Assembly (NCBI GenBank): GCA_900548975.1
Contig: URMS01000002.1
Coordinates: 103,673-167,672 of the forward strand
DNA from: an uncultured Porphyromonadaceae bacterium
GTDB taxonomy: Bacteria; Bacteroidota; Bacteroidia; Bacteroidales; Muribaculaceae
DNA: 64,000 bases
Direction of reading: 5' to 3'
This document shows, one piece after another, positions 17,026 through 33,506 of this stretch. The notes under the pieces were generated by a model, which saw only the letters and a list, made by a program, of their open reading frames with translations, was not told the DNA's origin and searched no databases. Both the position numbers and the translations under genes were made by a program. The stretch's first letter is position 1; each line of letters opens with the position of its first letter.

Positions 17026-18375
17026 CTACTTAACCAAAGGAATCGCAGAGCCAAGCATCGTATACAGCTTGTCGAACCAGGCCGCAAGCGGAGACGGACT
17101 GCTTAGAAGGCCGCCATTGTACTGTAAATTAAGGGCAGAAAATCGTACGCGATATTTAGGATCATATTTCTTATTATACTGAGCCAAACTATTTCCGCTT
17201 ATATTTCCCTCAGCCTTGACTTCGATCGGAATAATATCTGTATCCCATTGCATCACGAACTCTACTTCGGCCGAAGCAGCCGACGTCCAATACGACGGAA
17301 GATCCTGTGCGAGCAATGGCATGAATGATTCCAACACTGTGTTTTCGGCCAAAGCTCCTTTAAATTCCGTATAGTTTGCAGCCTTTGTATCCAGTATCAC
17401 CGACGGCGGAAGACTGGCAAGACGACGCAAGAGTCCGCAATCGCAAGCATAGACCTTAAAAGCATCCGGCTCCCGATATGCCGACAAAGGCATCCCCGGT
17501 TTACTTATATCATAGATCCTATAAATCATTCCGGCCTGTTCAAGCCACATCAGAGCATCTTCATAGTCCTTGGCCCGGGCGCCCGAACGTAATACTCTAT
17601 AAACAAACTTACGGTTCTCCTTGGAATGTTGAGATGGCAGAGAATGCCATATTGCCTGAATACGTGGAATTTCTCTGGCATCGGCATATTTCGCAAAATC
17701 AAGTTCATAAAGATCCAGAATATCCTGAAGATTATTTTCAACTTCGGCTAAACCACGGTTATCCAGAAGAGCAACAACCGCTTCGGGCATCCCTCCGCAC
17801 ACCTGATAACGACGATACTCCAGCAAGAGCTTATTAAGTATGATTTCGGGGAGACGTTCTATTTTATCTAATCTCTCTATATAATCATATGTCGGCCTGT
17901 CGCTGGAATAGAGAAATTCCTTGAAAGTCACAGGAAACATTTTCATGACGTTCACCTTCCCGACCGGCACTGTCATTTTCTTTTTTTTCACAGCCACTCC
18001 GAGCAGCGATCCGGCGGCTATGATATGATACCCGGGAGCATCATCACAGAAATACTTCAACGAATTAAGAGCCTCCTCGCACTCTTGTATTTCGTCGAAT
18101 ATTATAAGTGTACGGCCCGGCAATATCGGCTGCTCACAGTACAGCGTCAGTTCTTTGATTATTCTTGCAGGCTCTTTAGTATTTTGAAAAACGGATTTCA
18201 ATTCAGGCTGGCGGTCGAAATCGAATTTTACACAATACTCGAAACATTCATGTCCGAACGTCTCCATGGCCCAGGTTTTGCCTATCTGACGGGCGCCTTT
18301 AAGAAGGATGGGTTTTCGTGTCGGGCTATCTTTCCACTTTTTGAAACGTTCTATTATTTCTCTCTTAATTTCCAT
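17026..18375 (-). CDS. AAA ATPase with DUF4143 domain
   Basis: A 449-residue protein of the AAA_14/DUF4143 family, common in Bacteroidales in many paralogous copies. Walker A is GARQIGKT (27-34), Walker B is in RTLIIFDEIQEC, and a sensor segment GSLLGVA follows. The C-terminal DUF4143 domain is nuclease-like, with the EVEFVMQWD...EVKAEGN pattern resembling restriction-endonuclease-fold active sites. The ATG at 18375 was chosen because the upstream extension to 18522 passes through the promoter and palindrome. Both sides carry 56-bp palindromes, which suggests a mobile cassette. The biological role of the family is unsettled. Confidence 0.9.
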   Translation of the reverse strand: MEIKREIIERFKKWKDSPTRKPILLKGARQIGKTWAMETFGHECFEYCVKFDFDRQPELKSVFQNTKEPARIIKELTLYCEQPILPGRTLIIFDEIQECEEALNSLKYFCDDAPGYHIIAAGSLLGVAVKKKKMTVPVGKVNVMKMFPVTFKEFLYSSDRPTYDYIERLDKIERLPEIILNKLLLEYRRYQVCGGMPEAVVALLDNRGLAEVENNLQDILDLYELDFAKYADAREIPRIQAIWHSLPSQHSKENRKFVYRVLRSGARAKDYEDALMWLEQAGMIYRIYDISKPGMPLSAYREPDAFKVYACDCGLLRRLASLPPSVILDTKAANYTEFKGALAENTVLESFMPLLAQDLPSYWTSAASAEVEFVMQWDTDIIPIEVKAEGNISGNSLAQYNKKYDPKYRVRFSALNLQYNGGLLSSPSPLAAWFDKLYTMLGSAIPLVK

Positions 18376-18377
18376 AA

Positions 18378-18435
18378 TCGCACTGCAAAGTTCGATTTTG
18401 TGTTCAAATCTACATTTTTCCGAACTTTCCTGTGC
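18378..18435. repeat. degenerate third copy of the palindrome, overlapping the ATPase promoter
   Basis: AAAGTTCGATTTTGTG at 18387-18402 resembles the left arm of the 56-bp repeat, and CATTTTTCCGAACTTTCCTG at 18413-18432 is identical to its right arm. The minus-strand promoter box TAGATTTG (18405-18412) sits in its centre, about 30 bases before the ATPase start codon. Confidence 0.8.
18405..18412 (-). promoter_or_regulatory. promoter of the DUF4143 ATPase
   Basis: TAGATTTG on the minus strand matches TAnnTTTG and lies inside the degenerate palindrome, so the palindrome could serve as an operator. Confidence 0.6.
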
Positions 18436-18486
18436 AAATATAACAATTATCTGAGAATTTATGGCGATCAAAAGGACCAAAAACAC

Positions 18487-18542
18487 ACACAGGAAAGTTC
18501 GGATTTGTGCGATTTTTCGCATTTTTCCGAACTTTCCTGTGT
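18487..18542. repeat. 56-bp palindromic repeat, right copy
   Basis: Near-perfect partner of 16945-17000, in the same orientation, 112 bases upstream of the ATPase start codon. It can fold into a ~20-bp hairpin. Confidence 0.92.
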
Positions 18543-18575
18543 TAAGGAGGTGCGTTCTATAATCCGGACCGACGG

Positions 18576-21485
18576 TTATCTTACATACACACGTACTGTG
18601 CGGATAGCGCCTATACGTACTATATAGAACCCAGGAGCTACGGCGAGCGAGTAATCCGGCATTTCGGCGCTAAACGAACGGATACAGATGCCGGCATAAT
18701 CGAATACCTCGACTCTGTCATCCTTGTCCAGACCACGAAATCCGATGAAGCCTCTGCTGCCGGTAACGACAACTGCTTCGTGCCCGACTTCCCCGATGCC
18801 GCTGGTACCTCTGACATCTATAGCCACGGTCTTTTCGGCCACGCGGCCGTTGGAAACGGCACGTAAGGCAAGCTCGGTATGCCCCTGGGCAAGCGGTGTC
18901 ACGGTCAGGTGCCCGTCGCATATAGAAGCATCGGCCACCGAAGCATCGGGCGTCTTTATCAACGACACTTCAATCGCAGCCTTGTTCTGGTTCGCATCGC
19001 GATCGGCGACAAGGCGGCCGGAAGTAATCTCGAAGTTGTCGGAAAGAGACAGTTCGATGTCTCCGAGCAATATCTCCGGCTCATACTTGTCGGGGAATAC
19101 GGGCATACTCTGGAACCAGAAATAATTTCGCGGACGCAGCGTGCGAACTATCGTCCGGCTGTCGGCATCGTAGTAATGTATCCAGTTTTCCAAAGCTCCG
19201 TACCCGAAGCCCCGAAGTGCCGGCACTATCAGCTCGCCGCTGCGGGCATCGTATCTCACAGCGCCATATAACGACTGGGCGTCCTGCTGTCCCTGAAGGA
19301 AATTGAACGATTCTGCGTCTGAAATATCGCTGTCGGTACTCCACCGGTAATAAGTCGATCCGATCTTCCACCAGAGGATATCGGCATCGGGCTGCGCGAA
19401 CATAGACGACGGTCTCATAGTGCCTCCGCTGATACCCGACACCTTGAGTTCGCGCTCGACTTCGAGTGTAGCCGGGTTTATGCATACGAGCTTTTTCGCT
19501 GCGGCCATCCACACTTTGCCTCCAGAGGAAAGCACGACACTGGAGATATCGTCTTGTTCTATTGTCGTAATAAGCCTGTCGGTAGCCGCATCCAGCACAT
19601 GCAGTCCTACTTTAAGCTGCATGGCGAACACCCGGCCGCCTATGTACACCATAGGGCCGAATTCTTCGTCAGCATTCTGCACTTCCAGTATTTTCGGGCC
19701 TATGGTCATAGAGTTTAAATCTAAAGCCTGCAGACCTTTGTTTGTTCCAATATAGATTTTATCGGGCGAGACACCCACCATATCGCGGCCGTCACCGCCG
19801 TTTATATCGTCGAAAGAGCAGATGGTTTTGAGAGTACGGGCATCGGCCACCACAAGACGTCCGCCGCCGGGATTTGGATCGCCGCCGTCGGCTGCCTGTT
19901 TGGAACTTACGAAAAGTTTACCGGCAAAATTTATGGCAAACTGCGATGTGCATCCGAAATTATTGCCGTCGTTTACCGCTTCGTACGGACGATAGACCAT
20001 TTCATAGTCGGGACCTATGTAGTTGAGCGATCCATTGGTGTGGCCGAACCACTCCTCGTTGAGCATTATGGTGCCGTCGGTGAAATCGGTAATAGCGCAC
20101 TCGGGTTCCTTCACGACCACATCGTAGGTGTGCGATATTTCGGAGCCGTCGGTAGTGGTAACTGTCACCTTGGTGCGTCCGGTCCGGTGAGCCACCAGCA
20201 AGGGGTATTCGTATACATTCCCGCCGAATTCAGACACCACCGACGGGTCCTCGACCTCCACCTTTACTTTCCTGATATCGACATCGGCCGGAGAGAAGAC
20301 CGGGCGCACGCCGAATACCTCCTTGTACGGTATCACGATTTCATCCACGCCAAGTGTGAAATCCACAGCTTTGTTTTTAAGCCTGACGTTTACGACAAGA
20401 GTGTCGGTAATCTCTTTGTTCTCGCGATAGACGGCAATTATGGTGTCGCGGCCCTCGGAAGCCGAGGAGCGGATTACACCGTTGTCGACCCATGCGAAAT
20501 GTTGTTTCGACGTATACGACATTCCTTTCATGCTCGGGCAGGCAGGCTCGATATGCAGTGGAAGAGCCATCCTGCTGTCGGGAGACATCTCTATTTCGGA
20601 TGGCTCGAAACGGATCGATTCTATATATATCGCCGGATTCCTTTTCAGAAGGCATGTGTTCGATTTCACCACAGCAGTTTCCGCACCGCTTATGAAATCG
20701 GCAGATATTTCCACTGTCGATTCCCACGGGCCGTTCTTGGGCTTCATCTGCCTTACGAGGCTTTTATCGGCATACTTCTGCAGGATGGTGCACATCGTCT
20801 TTGTACCGAGCGAGGTTGCGACATTCATATTCGATAATTTCACGTCGGCAGCGCTGCGGTTCGCTATGAAAGGAATGACAAGATACATTTCGCCGCAATG
20901 CGTCGTTTCGATTTCCTCGGGCAGATAGAGTGCGTTCTCGTCTTTGTTCTCGGGGCAGTAGAAGCACCACTCGAGAGGCAAAAAGGTGTTCTCCTCGCTC
21001 TGATAGGAGAGACAGTATACGCTGCCGTCGGAAATAGTTACATCCGGGTTCAAGGTACGCGACAGAGCCTCACCTCCTGTACATTCATACAGTTTCCAAA
21101 GGCTGGCATTGTTTTCGGATGCGGACTGGTCCTTGGCATCGAACACACCGTTGCCGTCGACATCAAAAGATACTGTTACCAGTCTGTCGCCCCCAAGCAG
21201 CTCGTCCTGTCGGATATCGAAATCTATTCTTGCATATTCAGCCGAGATATCGGCAAGAGCCTCGCGGATGTTCCGGCGCCCATCCCATCTCACACCGAAC
21301 ACAAGATTCTCGGGGCCGAATGTGGTACTGTTCCACTGCACTACAAAAGCGGCCCGGGAGGAGCCTTCGCCACCCCATACGCGGATTTTGTCGAAATCGA
21401 CACTTCTGGCTACGCCATATGCTGCGCAGGCATCCTCAAACGACATTGACAGAGCCAAAACAATTAACAGAATCAGTTTTTTCAT
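18576..21485 (-). CDS. riboswitch-controlled secreted multidomain protein with BtuG-like beta-propeller and sorting domain
   Basis: A 969-residue exported protein; the start MKKLILLIVLALSMSF at 21485 begins a signal peptide, and 31 codons upstream are rejected. An N-terminal beta domain (~23-200) precedes bacterial Ig-like stretches (~300-480). Then comes a beta-propeller (~500-800) with blades such as GGRLVVADARTLKTI, DKIYIGTNKGLQALD and RVFAMQLKVGLHVLD, similar in style to the DUF5074/YncE-like propellers of BtuG, the surface B12-binding protein of Bacteroides. The last ~65 residues (VEVFDYAGICIRSF ... GFYIVRIG) look like a type IX secretion sorting domain. A cobalamin riboswitch sits directly upstream, so a role in corrinoid capture is likely but inferred. 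No btuB is adjacent. Confidence 0.78.
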   Translation of the reverse strand: MKKLILLIVLALSMSFEDACAAYGVARSVDFDKIRVWGGEGSSRAAFVVQWNSTTFGPENLVFGVRWDGRRNIREALADISAEYARIDFDIRQDELLGGDRLVTVSFDVDGNGVFDAKDQSASENNASLWKLYECTGGEALSRTLNPDVTISDGSVYCLSYQSEENTFLPLEWCFYCPENKDENALYLPEEIETTHCGEMYLVIPFIANRSAADVKLSNMNVATSLGTKTMCTILQKYADKSLVRQMKPKNGPWESTVEISADFISGAETAVVKSNTCLLKRNPAIYIESIRFEPSEIEMSPDSRMALPLHIEPACPSMKGMSYTSKQHFAWVDNGVIRSSASEGRDTIIAVYRENKEITDTLVVNVRLKNKAVDFTLGVDEIVIPYKEVFGVRPVFSPADVDIRKVKVEVEDPSVVSEFGGNVYEYPLLVAHRTGRTKVTVTTTDGSEISHTYDVVVKEPECAITDFTDGTIMLNEEWFGHTNGSLNYIGPDYEMVYRPYEAVNDGNNFGCTSQFAINFAGKLFVSSKQAADGGDPNPGGGRLVVADARTLKTICSFDDINGGDGRDMVGVSPDKIYIGTNKGLQALDLNSMTIGPKILEVQNADEEFGPMVYIGGRVFAMQLKVGLHVLDAATDRLITTIEQDDISSVVLSSGGKVWMAAAKKLVCINPATLEVERELKVSGISGGTMRPSSMFAQPDADILWWKIGSTYYRWSTDSDISDAESFNFLQGQQDAQSLYGAVRYDARSGELIVPALRGFGYGALENWIHYYDADSRTIVRTLRPRNYFWFQSMPVFPDKYEPEILLGDIELSLSDNFEITSGRLVADRDANQNKAAIEVSLIKTPDASVADASICDGHLTVTPLAQGHTELALRAVSNGRVAEKTVAIDVRGTSGIGEVGHEAVVVTGSRGFIGFRGLDKDDRVEVFDYAGICIRSFSAEMPDYSLAVAPGFYIVRIGAIRTVRVYVR

Positions 21486-21621
21486 TACAGATATTTGGGT
21501 TATATGATATTGGTCCGGCGATGAATATATGGTCAGAACGCCGGCAATATCAGGCTGATAGCCCTCAAATATCCGCACAGACGCCCTGCGGCGCCTGCAA
21601 AATGCCCTGACCTAATTCCTC

Positions 21622-21814
21622 GTAGATTCAGACAGTATGTACACGGCAGGCCAGGTATTCTGACTTATTCCGCAACGCCCGAAATCGCCTTCCCGAATCG
21701 CTTCAGTGACGTGTATGACTTCGGACCGGCCTTACGGCCGCGGAAATTACAGCAGCGGGTCTGTCGGGGAGTCACACCCCTGTTCCCTGATTCCTTCCGT
21801 AATTTGTATTTTTC
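21622..21814 (-). promoter_or_regulatory. cobalamin (AdoCbl-type) riboswitch
   Basis: The minus strand carries the class hallmarks in order: GGAATCAGGGAACAGGGGTG, the core GACAGACCCGCTGCTGTAA, GTCACTG, a CGGGAAGG element and the B12 box AAGTCAGAATACCTGGCC (about 21645-21666). The leader begins near 21814, just after a promoter, and ends ~135 bases before the 969-residue gene. In this class cobalamin normally represses expression. Confidence 0.93.
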
Positions 21815-21819
21815 TTCTG

Positions 21820-21849
21820 CAAAGTTAAGTGTTTTTCCTTTTCGTCAAA
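21820..21849 (-). promoter_or_regulatory. promoter of the riboswitch-controlled gene
   Basis: A -7 box TAACTTTG (21820-21827) and a -33 box TTTG (21846-21849) with an 18-base spacer, on the minus strand, just upstream of the riboswitch. Confidence 0.75.
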
Positions 21850-21859
21850 GCCCGCACGC

Positions 21860-21897
21860 AAAAAAAGCGCCGGGCGGGGTGGGTACCGTCCGGCGCC
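21860..21897 (-). terminator. intrinsic terminator after rpoC
   Basis: The minus strand forms GCGCCGG..CGG / CCG..CCGGCGC followed by TTTTTTT, 25 bases after the rpoC stop. It ends the rpoBC transcript before the riboswitch promoter begins. Confidence 0.88.
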
Positions 21898-21922
21898 TGG
21901 TGTATGTAGGATTAGATTAGAA

Positions 21923-26206
<4,284 letters not shown>

Positions 26207-26315
26207 ATATGATGGTGGTGTCTTTTTTAAAAGTAATACGGAGGAGAGATGTTTCGCGCTATGGAGGCGGTGCTCCGTCCGGCCGCCGGTGAGGCCGCCG
26301 GACGGGCGCCGGTCC

Positions 26316-30128
<3,813 letters not shown>

Positions 30129-30318
30129 CTATCAAATGTAAAGGTGGGTTTCATGAGGATTTTATTGTGTCACCTTATGTCGCGGTTCCGGCCTCATATA
30201 CGGGAAGCGACAGAGAACTGAGCTTTCAAAAGCGTGGCGGTGCCTGGTGTTTTATGTGAGTAAAAAATAAGCCCTCTGTGGATCACCGCCGTAGTATGGA
30301 TTGTTATGACACAAAAGG

Positions 30319-30352
30319 TTAAGAATCTCCCGCGAAGGGGATTCTTAACCTA
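30319..30352 (-). terminator. hairpin between rplL and rpoB (partial terminator or processing site)
   Basis: The minus strand reads GGTTAAGAATCCCC, a short loop, then GGAGATTCTTAACC and TTTT. This 14-bp stem 22 bases after the rplL stop would reduce read-through into rpoBC. The remaining spacer to 30129 holds no gene. Confidence 0.75.
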
Positions 30353-30373
30353 TTTACCTGATATACAGGTATA

Positions 30374-30748
30374 TTATTTGAGTTCGACTTCAGCGCCGAC
30401 TTCCTTGAGCTGAGCAGCGAGTGCTTCAGCGTCAGCCTTGGCGAGGCCTTCCTTAACGGTAGAGGGAGCGCCGTCAACAAGTTCCTTAGCTTCCTTGAGG
30501 CCAAGACCGGTGAGTTCCTTCACGAGTTTAACCACTTTGAGCTTTTCGCCACCTGCGGCCTTGAGGATTACATCGAAAGAGGTCTTCTCTTCAGCGGCAG
30601 CTGCACCAGCTGCGGGGCCTGCTGCAACAGCTACAGCTGCAGCGGCGGGTTCGATACCGTATTCTTCTTTGAGGATGGTCTGAAGTTCGCTAACTTCTTT
30701 TACGGTGAGGTTGACAAGTTGTTCAGCAAAAGCTTTGAGATCTGCCAT
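30374..30748 (-). CDS. rplL: 50S ribosomal protein bL7/L12
   Basis: 124 residues. An N-terminal dimerisation helix (MADLKAFAEQLVNLTVKEV) is joined by an Ala/Gly hinge (AAAAVAVAAGPAAGAAAAEE) to the factor-binding C-terminal domain (KIKVVKLVKE-type segment, here LKVVKLVKELTGLGLKEAK). It forms the ribosomal stalk on L10. Last ribosomal gene before rpoBC. Confidence 0.98.
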   Translation of the reverse strand: MADLKAFAEQLVNLTVKEVSELQTILKEEYGIEPAAAAVAVAAGPAAGAAAAEEKTSFDVILKAAGGEKLKVVKLVKELTGLGLKEAKELVDGAPSTVKEGLAKADAEALAAQLKEVGAEVELK

Positions 30749-30786
30749 TGTTGTATTGTTTTTTGTATTGTTTGTTTTTTTGTTGA

Positions 30787-31308
30787 TTAGTTTTTGCTCT
30801 CAGCCACACCTTCGAGGATGCTGTGGAGCTTTGAACCTGCATTGAGGGCCGACATAACGTTCTGCATGGGCGACTGGAGAAGAGCCACAACATCGGCGAT
30901 GAGTTCGTTCTTGCTCTTGATGGAAGCGAGAGCGTCGATCTGATCGGCACCGAGGTAAACGGTTTCTTCAACATAAGCACCTTTGAGCAGAGGCAGTGTG
31001 TCGCCTTTCTTTACGAAGTCCTTGAGGAGTTTCGCAGGAGCGTTGCCAACATTAGTGCACATGAGCGAGGTCGATTCCTTCAGTGCGGGATAGAGCTCGC
31101 TGTAATCGCCGTCGAGACTTTCGAGAGCTTTGTGGAGAAGAGTGTTCTTAACCACCATGAGCTTGATGTCGGCATTGAAGCATGCGCGGCGGAACTCGGA
31201 GGTCTTCTCTGCATTAAGTCCGGCGGTCTCTACAAGGTAGAAGCTGCTGTAGGACTTGATGGTTTCGGCGATCTGGTTGATTATAATTGCTTTATCTTCC
31301 TTTTTCAT
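30787..31308 (-). CDS. rplJ: 50S ribosomal protein uL10
   Basis: 173 residues, full length. It anchors L7/L12 dimers on the 23S rRNA GTPase centre. The N-terminal RNA-binding part (MKKEDKAIIINQIAETIKSY, VVKNTLLHKAL) and C-terminal stalk helix are recognisable. It lies 38 bases before rplL and 21 bases after rplA in the standard order; no long L10 leader is possible in the short gap. Confidence 0.98.
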   Translation of the reverse strand: MKKEDKAIIINQIAETIKSYSSFYLVETAGLNAEKTSEFRRACFNADIKLMVVKNTLLHKALESLDGDYSELYPALKESTSLMCTNVGNAPAKLLKDFVKKGDTLPLLKGAYVEETVYLGADQIDALASIKSKNELIADVVALLQSPMQNVMSALNAGSKLHSILEGVAESKN

Positions 31309-31329
31309 TTTGTCGTAGTTTGTGCGGGT

Positions 31330-32025
31330 TTAAGCCTCGATGGAACGTGCGTCGACCTTTACGCCCGGACTCATGGTGCTCGAAAGATAAATACTCTTGA
31401 TGTATGTGCCTTTGGCAGTGGCGGGCTTGAGTTTGATCAGTGTGTTGATAAACTCACGGGCGTTCTCGGCCATCTGTGCGGGGGTGAAGGAAACCTTACC
31501 AATCGACGAGTGAACAATACCGTTCTTGTCGACCTTGAAGTCGATTTTACCTTTCTTAACCTCTTCTACAGCCTTGGCCACGTCAACAGTCACAGTGCCG
31601 CTCTTGGGGTTAGGCATCAGGCCGCGGGGACCGAGGATACGGCCCAAAGCGCCGATCTTACCCATGATAGCGGGCTGTGTGATGATAACGTCGACATCGG
31701 TCCAACCACCTTTGATCTTCTCGATGTATTCGTCGAGGCCAACATAGTCGGCTCCGGCTTCCTTAGCAGCAGCCTCGGCATCGGGTGAGCAAAGCACGAG
31801 CACGCGCACAGTTTTACCTGTTCCGTTGGGGAGCGTTACCACGCCACGCACCATCTGGTTTGCCTTACGGGGATCGACGCCCAGACGGACATCGATGTCC
31901 AGAGAAGCATCGAACTTTGTAAAGGTCATTTCCTTCACAAGTTCTGTGGCTTCCGCCAAAGTATATGTCCTCCCGGCTTCAAGCTTGGATAGGGCCAACT
32001 TCTGGTTTTTAGTCAGTTTACTCAT
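31330..32025 (-). CDS. rplA: 50S ribosomal protein uL1
   Basis: 231 residues, full length. It binds 23S rRNA at the L1 stalk and can repress its own operon. The central signature LGRILGPRGLMPNPKSGTVT is present. Standard neighbours are rplK upstream (17 bases) and rplJ downstream. Confidence 0.98.
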   Translation of the reverse strand: MSKLTKNQKLALSKLEAGRTYTLAEATELVKEMTFTKFDASLDIDVRLGVDPRKANQMVRGVVTLPNGTGKTVRVLVLCSPDAEAAAKEAGADYVGLDEYIEKIKGGWTDVDVIITQPAIMGKIGALGRILGPRGLMPNPKSGTVTVDVAKAVEEVKKGKIDFKVDKNGIVHSSIGKVSFTPAQMAENAREFINTLIKLKPATAKGTYIKSIYLSSTMSPGVKVDARSIEA

Positions 32026-32042
32026 ATCAAGTGAAGTTTTAT

Positions 32043-32486
32043 TTATTTAGCAAAGGGAGACACTCCTTTGACTGTGATACCCATACTTCTGGCTGTACCG
32101 GCAACCATACTCATAGCCGATTCTATGGTGAAGCAGTTAAGGTCGGGCATTTTGTCTTCTGCAATTGCACGAACCTGCTCCCAGGTCACTTCGCCTACCT
32201 TGGTGCGGTTAGGTTCTTTCGAACCGCTCTTTACCTTGGAAGCCTCTTTGAGCTGAATAGCCACAGGAGGTGTCTTGACTACGAAGTCGAAAGACTTGTC
32301 GGTGTAGTATGTGATTACTACAGGGAGTATCTTACCGGCTTTGTCCTGAGTGCGGGCATTGAATTGCTTGCAAAATTCCATGATGTTGATGCCCTTCGAA
32401 CCCAAAGCGGGGCCTACAGGAGGCGAAGGATTGGCCGCACCACCTTTGATCTGCAGTTTGATTTGTCCAGCAATTTCTTTAGCCAT
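32043..32486 (-). CDS. rplK: 50S ribosomal protein uL11
   Basis: 147 residues. It binds the GTPase-associated 23S rRNA region. The N-terminal domain has the proline-rich switch ANPSPPVGPALGSKGINIMEF; the C-terminal rRNA-binding domain ends with the MGITVKG signature. It follows nusG. Confidence 0.98.
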   Translation of the reverse strand: MAKEIAGQIKLQIKGGAANPSPPVGPALGSKGINIMEFCKQFNARTQDKAGKILPVVITYYTDKSFDFVVKTPPVAIQLKEASKVKSGSKEPNRTKVGEVTWEQVRAIAEDKMPDLNCFTIESAMSMVAGTARSMGITVKGVSPFAK

Positions 32487-32570
32487 TGGTTTAATATTAA
32501 AAATTTAATACATTGCGCTTTTCCACAACATTAGCCGCCTGCCCGTAACATGCAAGCGACTCAGTGTCGT

Positions 32571-33116
32571 TTATTCGCGCTCTACTTGCGAATTTTCCAA
32601 TTCAAGAGGTGTCTTGCGACCGAAAATCTTGACACTCACCTTAAGCTTGCGCTTCTCGCGGTTTACTTCTTCAATAAGCCCCTCGAAGCCTTTGAACGGG
32701 CCGTCGTTCACTTTCACTGTCTCGCCTACCAAATAGTCGTTCGTACCATCGGGTTCGGCAAGTTCGTCGGCAGCTCCCAGCATTCTCATCACCTCTACCT
32801 CGCGAAGACGTTCGGGCTTTGAGTTCTTTTCACGTCCGCGAAGAAAATCGATGACGTTGGTTGTGTTGGTGAGCTCATGGATAACTTCGCCGGTAAGAAT
32901 GGCTTCGATGAAAACATACCCCGAATAGAGGTTCTTTTCTTTGACTACCTTCTTGCCGTTGCGAAGCGACATTACCTTTTCGGTGGGTATCAAGACCTGA
33001 AAGACATAGTTGCCAAGGTCGGTTCGTTTCATCGAGCCTTCGATGATTTCCTTTACCTGTGCCTCCTTGCCGGAGATGGCACGCAGTACGTACCATCCTT
33101 TTTTATTCTCTGCCAT
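32571..33116 (-). CDS. nusG: transcription termination/antitermination factor NusG
   Basis: 181 residues starting MAENKKGWYVLRAISGKE, with the NGN domain and a C-terminal KOW motif (VKVNDGPFKGFEGLIEEVN). The upstream start at 33128 is less likely than the conserved MAEN start. It couples RNA polymerase to ribosome or Rho. It is 27 bases after secE. Confidence 0.98.
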   Translation of the reverse strand: MAENKKGWYVLRAISGKEAQVKEIIEGSMKRTDLGNYVFQVLIPTEKVMSLRNGKKVVKEKNLYSGYVFIEAILTGEVIHELTNTTNVIDFLRGREKNSKPERLREVEVMRMLGAADELAEPDGTNDYLVGETVKVNDGPFKGFEGLIEEVNREKRKLKVSVKIFGRKTPLELENSQVERE

Positions 33117-33143
33117 TGACTGTACCACTTAATCAGGGTGAGA

Positions 33144-33335
33144 CTACAAGCTGTAAATAAGGTGCATCAACCGGTCAACGATCTGATCCATGATGAAAAT
33201 TATCAGAGCGATAATAACGGAAGCTATCATCACGATGATCGCCGACTTTATCAGTTGTTTCTTGCTTGGCCAGGAGGTCTTGTAACGAAGCTCGTCGTAA
33301 GCCTCCTGAATATTCGTCAGTAGTTTCAGTTTCAT
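33144..33335 (-). CDS. secE: preprotein translocase subunit SecE
   Basis: A 63-residue single-span membrane protein: amphipathic N-terminus with the conserved YKTSWPSKKQL segment, then one transmembrane helix (SAIIVMIASVIIALIIFIMD). Start at MKLKLLTN (33335); the longer frame runs into tRNA-Trp. It is the clamp subunit of SecYEG. Confidence 0.97.
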   Translation of the reverse strand: MKLKLLTNIQEAYDELRYKTSWPSKKQLIKSAIIVMIASVIIALIIFIMDQIVDRLMHLIYSL

Positions 33336-33350
33336 ATTTGTTTTTCTTGG

Positions 33351-33423
33351 CACGGGTTGAGAGACTCGAACTCCCGACACCTGGTTTTGGAGACCAGTGC
33401 TCTACCGACTGAGCTAAACCCGT
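33351..33423 (-). tRNA. tRNA-Trp (CCA anticodon)
   Basis: A 73-base cloverleaf. ACGGGTT pairs with AACCCGT; anticodon stem CTGGT/ACCAG with loop CTCCAAA gives CCA; discriminator G. It lies between tuf and secE, the usual Bacteroidota place. Confidence 0.97.
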
Positions 33424-33432
33424 ATATTTAAA

Positions 33433-33474
33433 GAATAATGCCGGTCGTGGCTCCGGCCTAAGCCGGCATTATTC
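33433..33474 (-). terminator. hairpin after tuf
   Basis: A perfect 12-bp stem GAATAATGCCGG/CCGGCATTATTC between tuf and tRNA-Trp, followed by an AT-rich stretch without a long T-run. Probably a processing or partial termination hairpin. Confidence 0.7.
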
Positions 33475-33506
33475 TATTCGATTTATATCGTTCGCAGATG
33501 CGAAGA

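Noticed and set aside
18376..18522. N-terminal extension of the DUF4143 ATPase that would add a hydrophobic segment
   Set aside because: It is made of the palindrome and promoter region; the family begins at the ATG at 18375.
21486..21578. 31-codon N-terminal extension of the riboswitch-controlled protein
   Set aside because: It precedes a perfect signal peptide and lies in the riboswitch's downstream leader.
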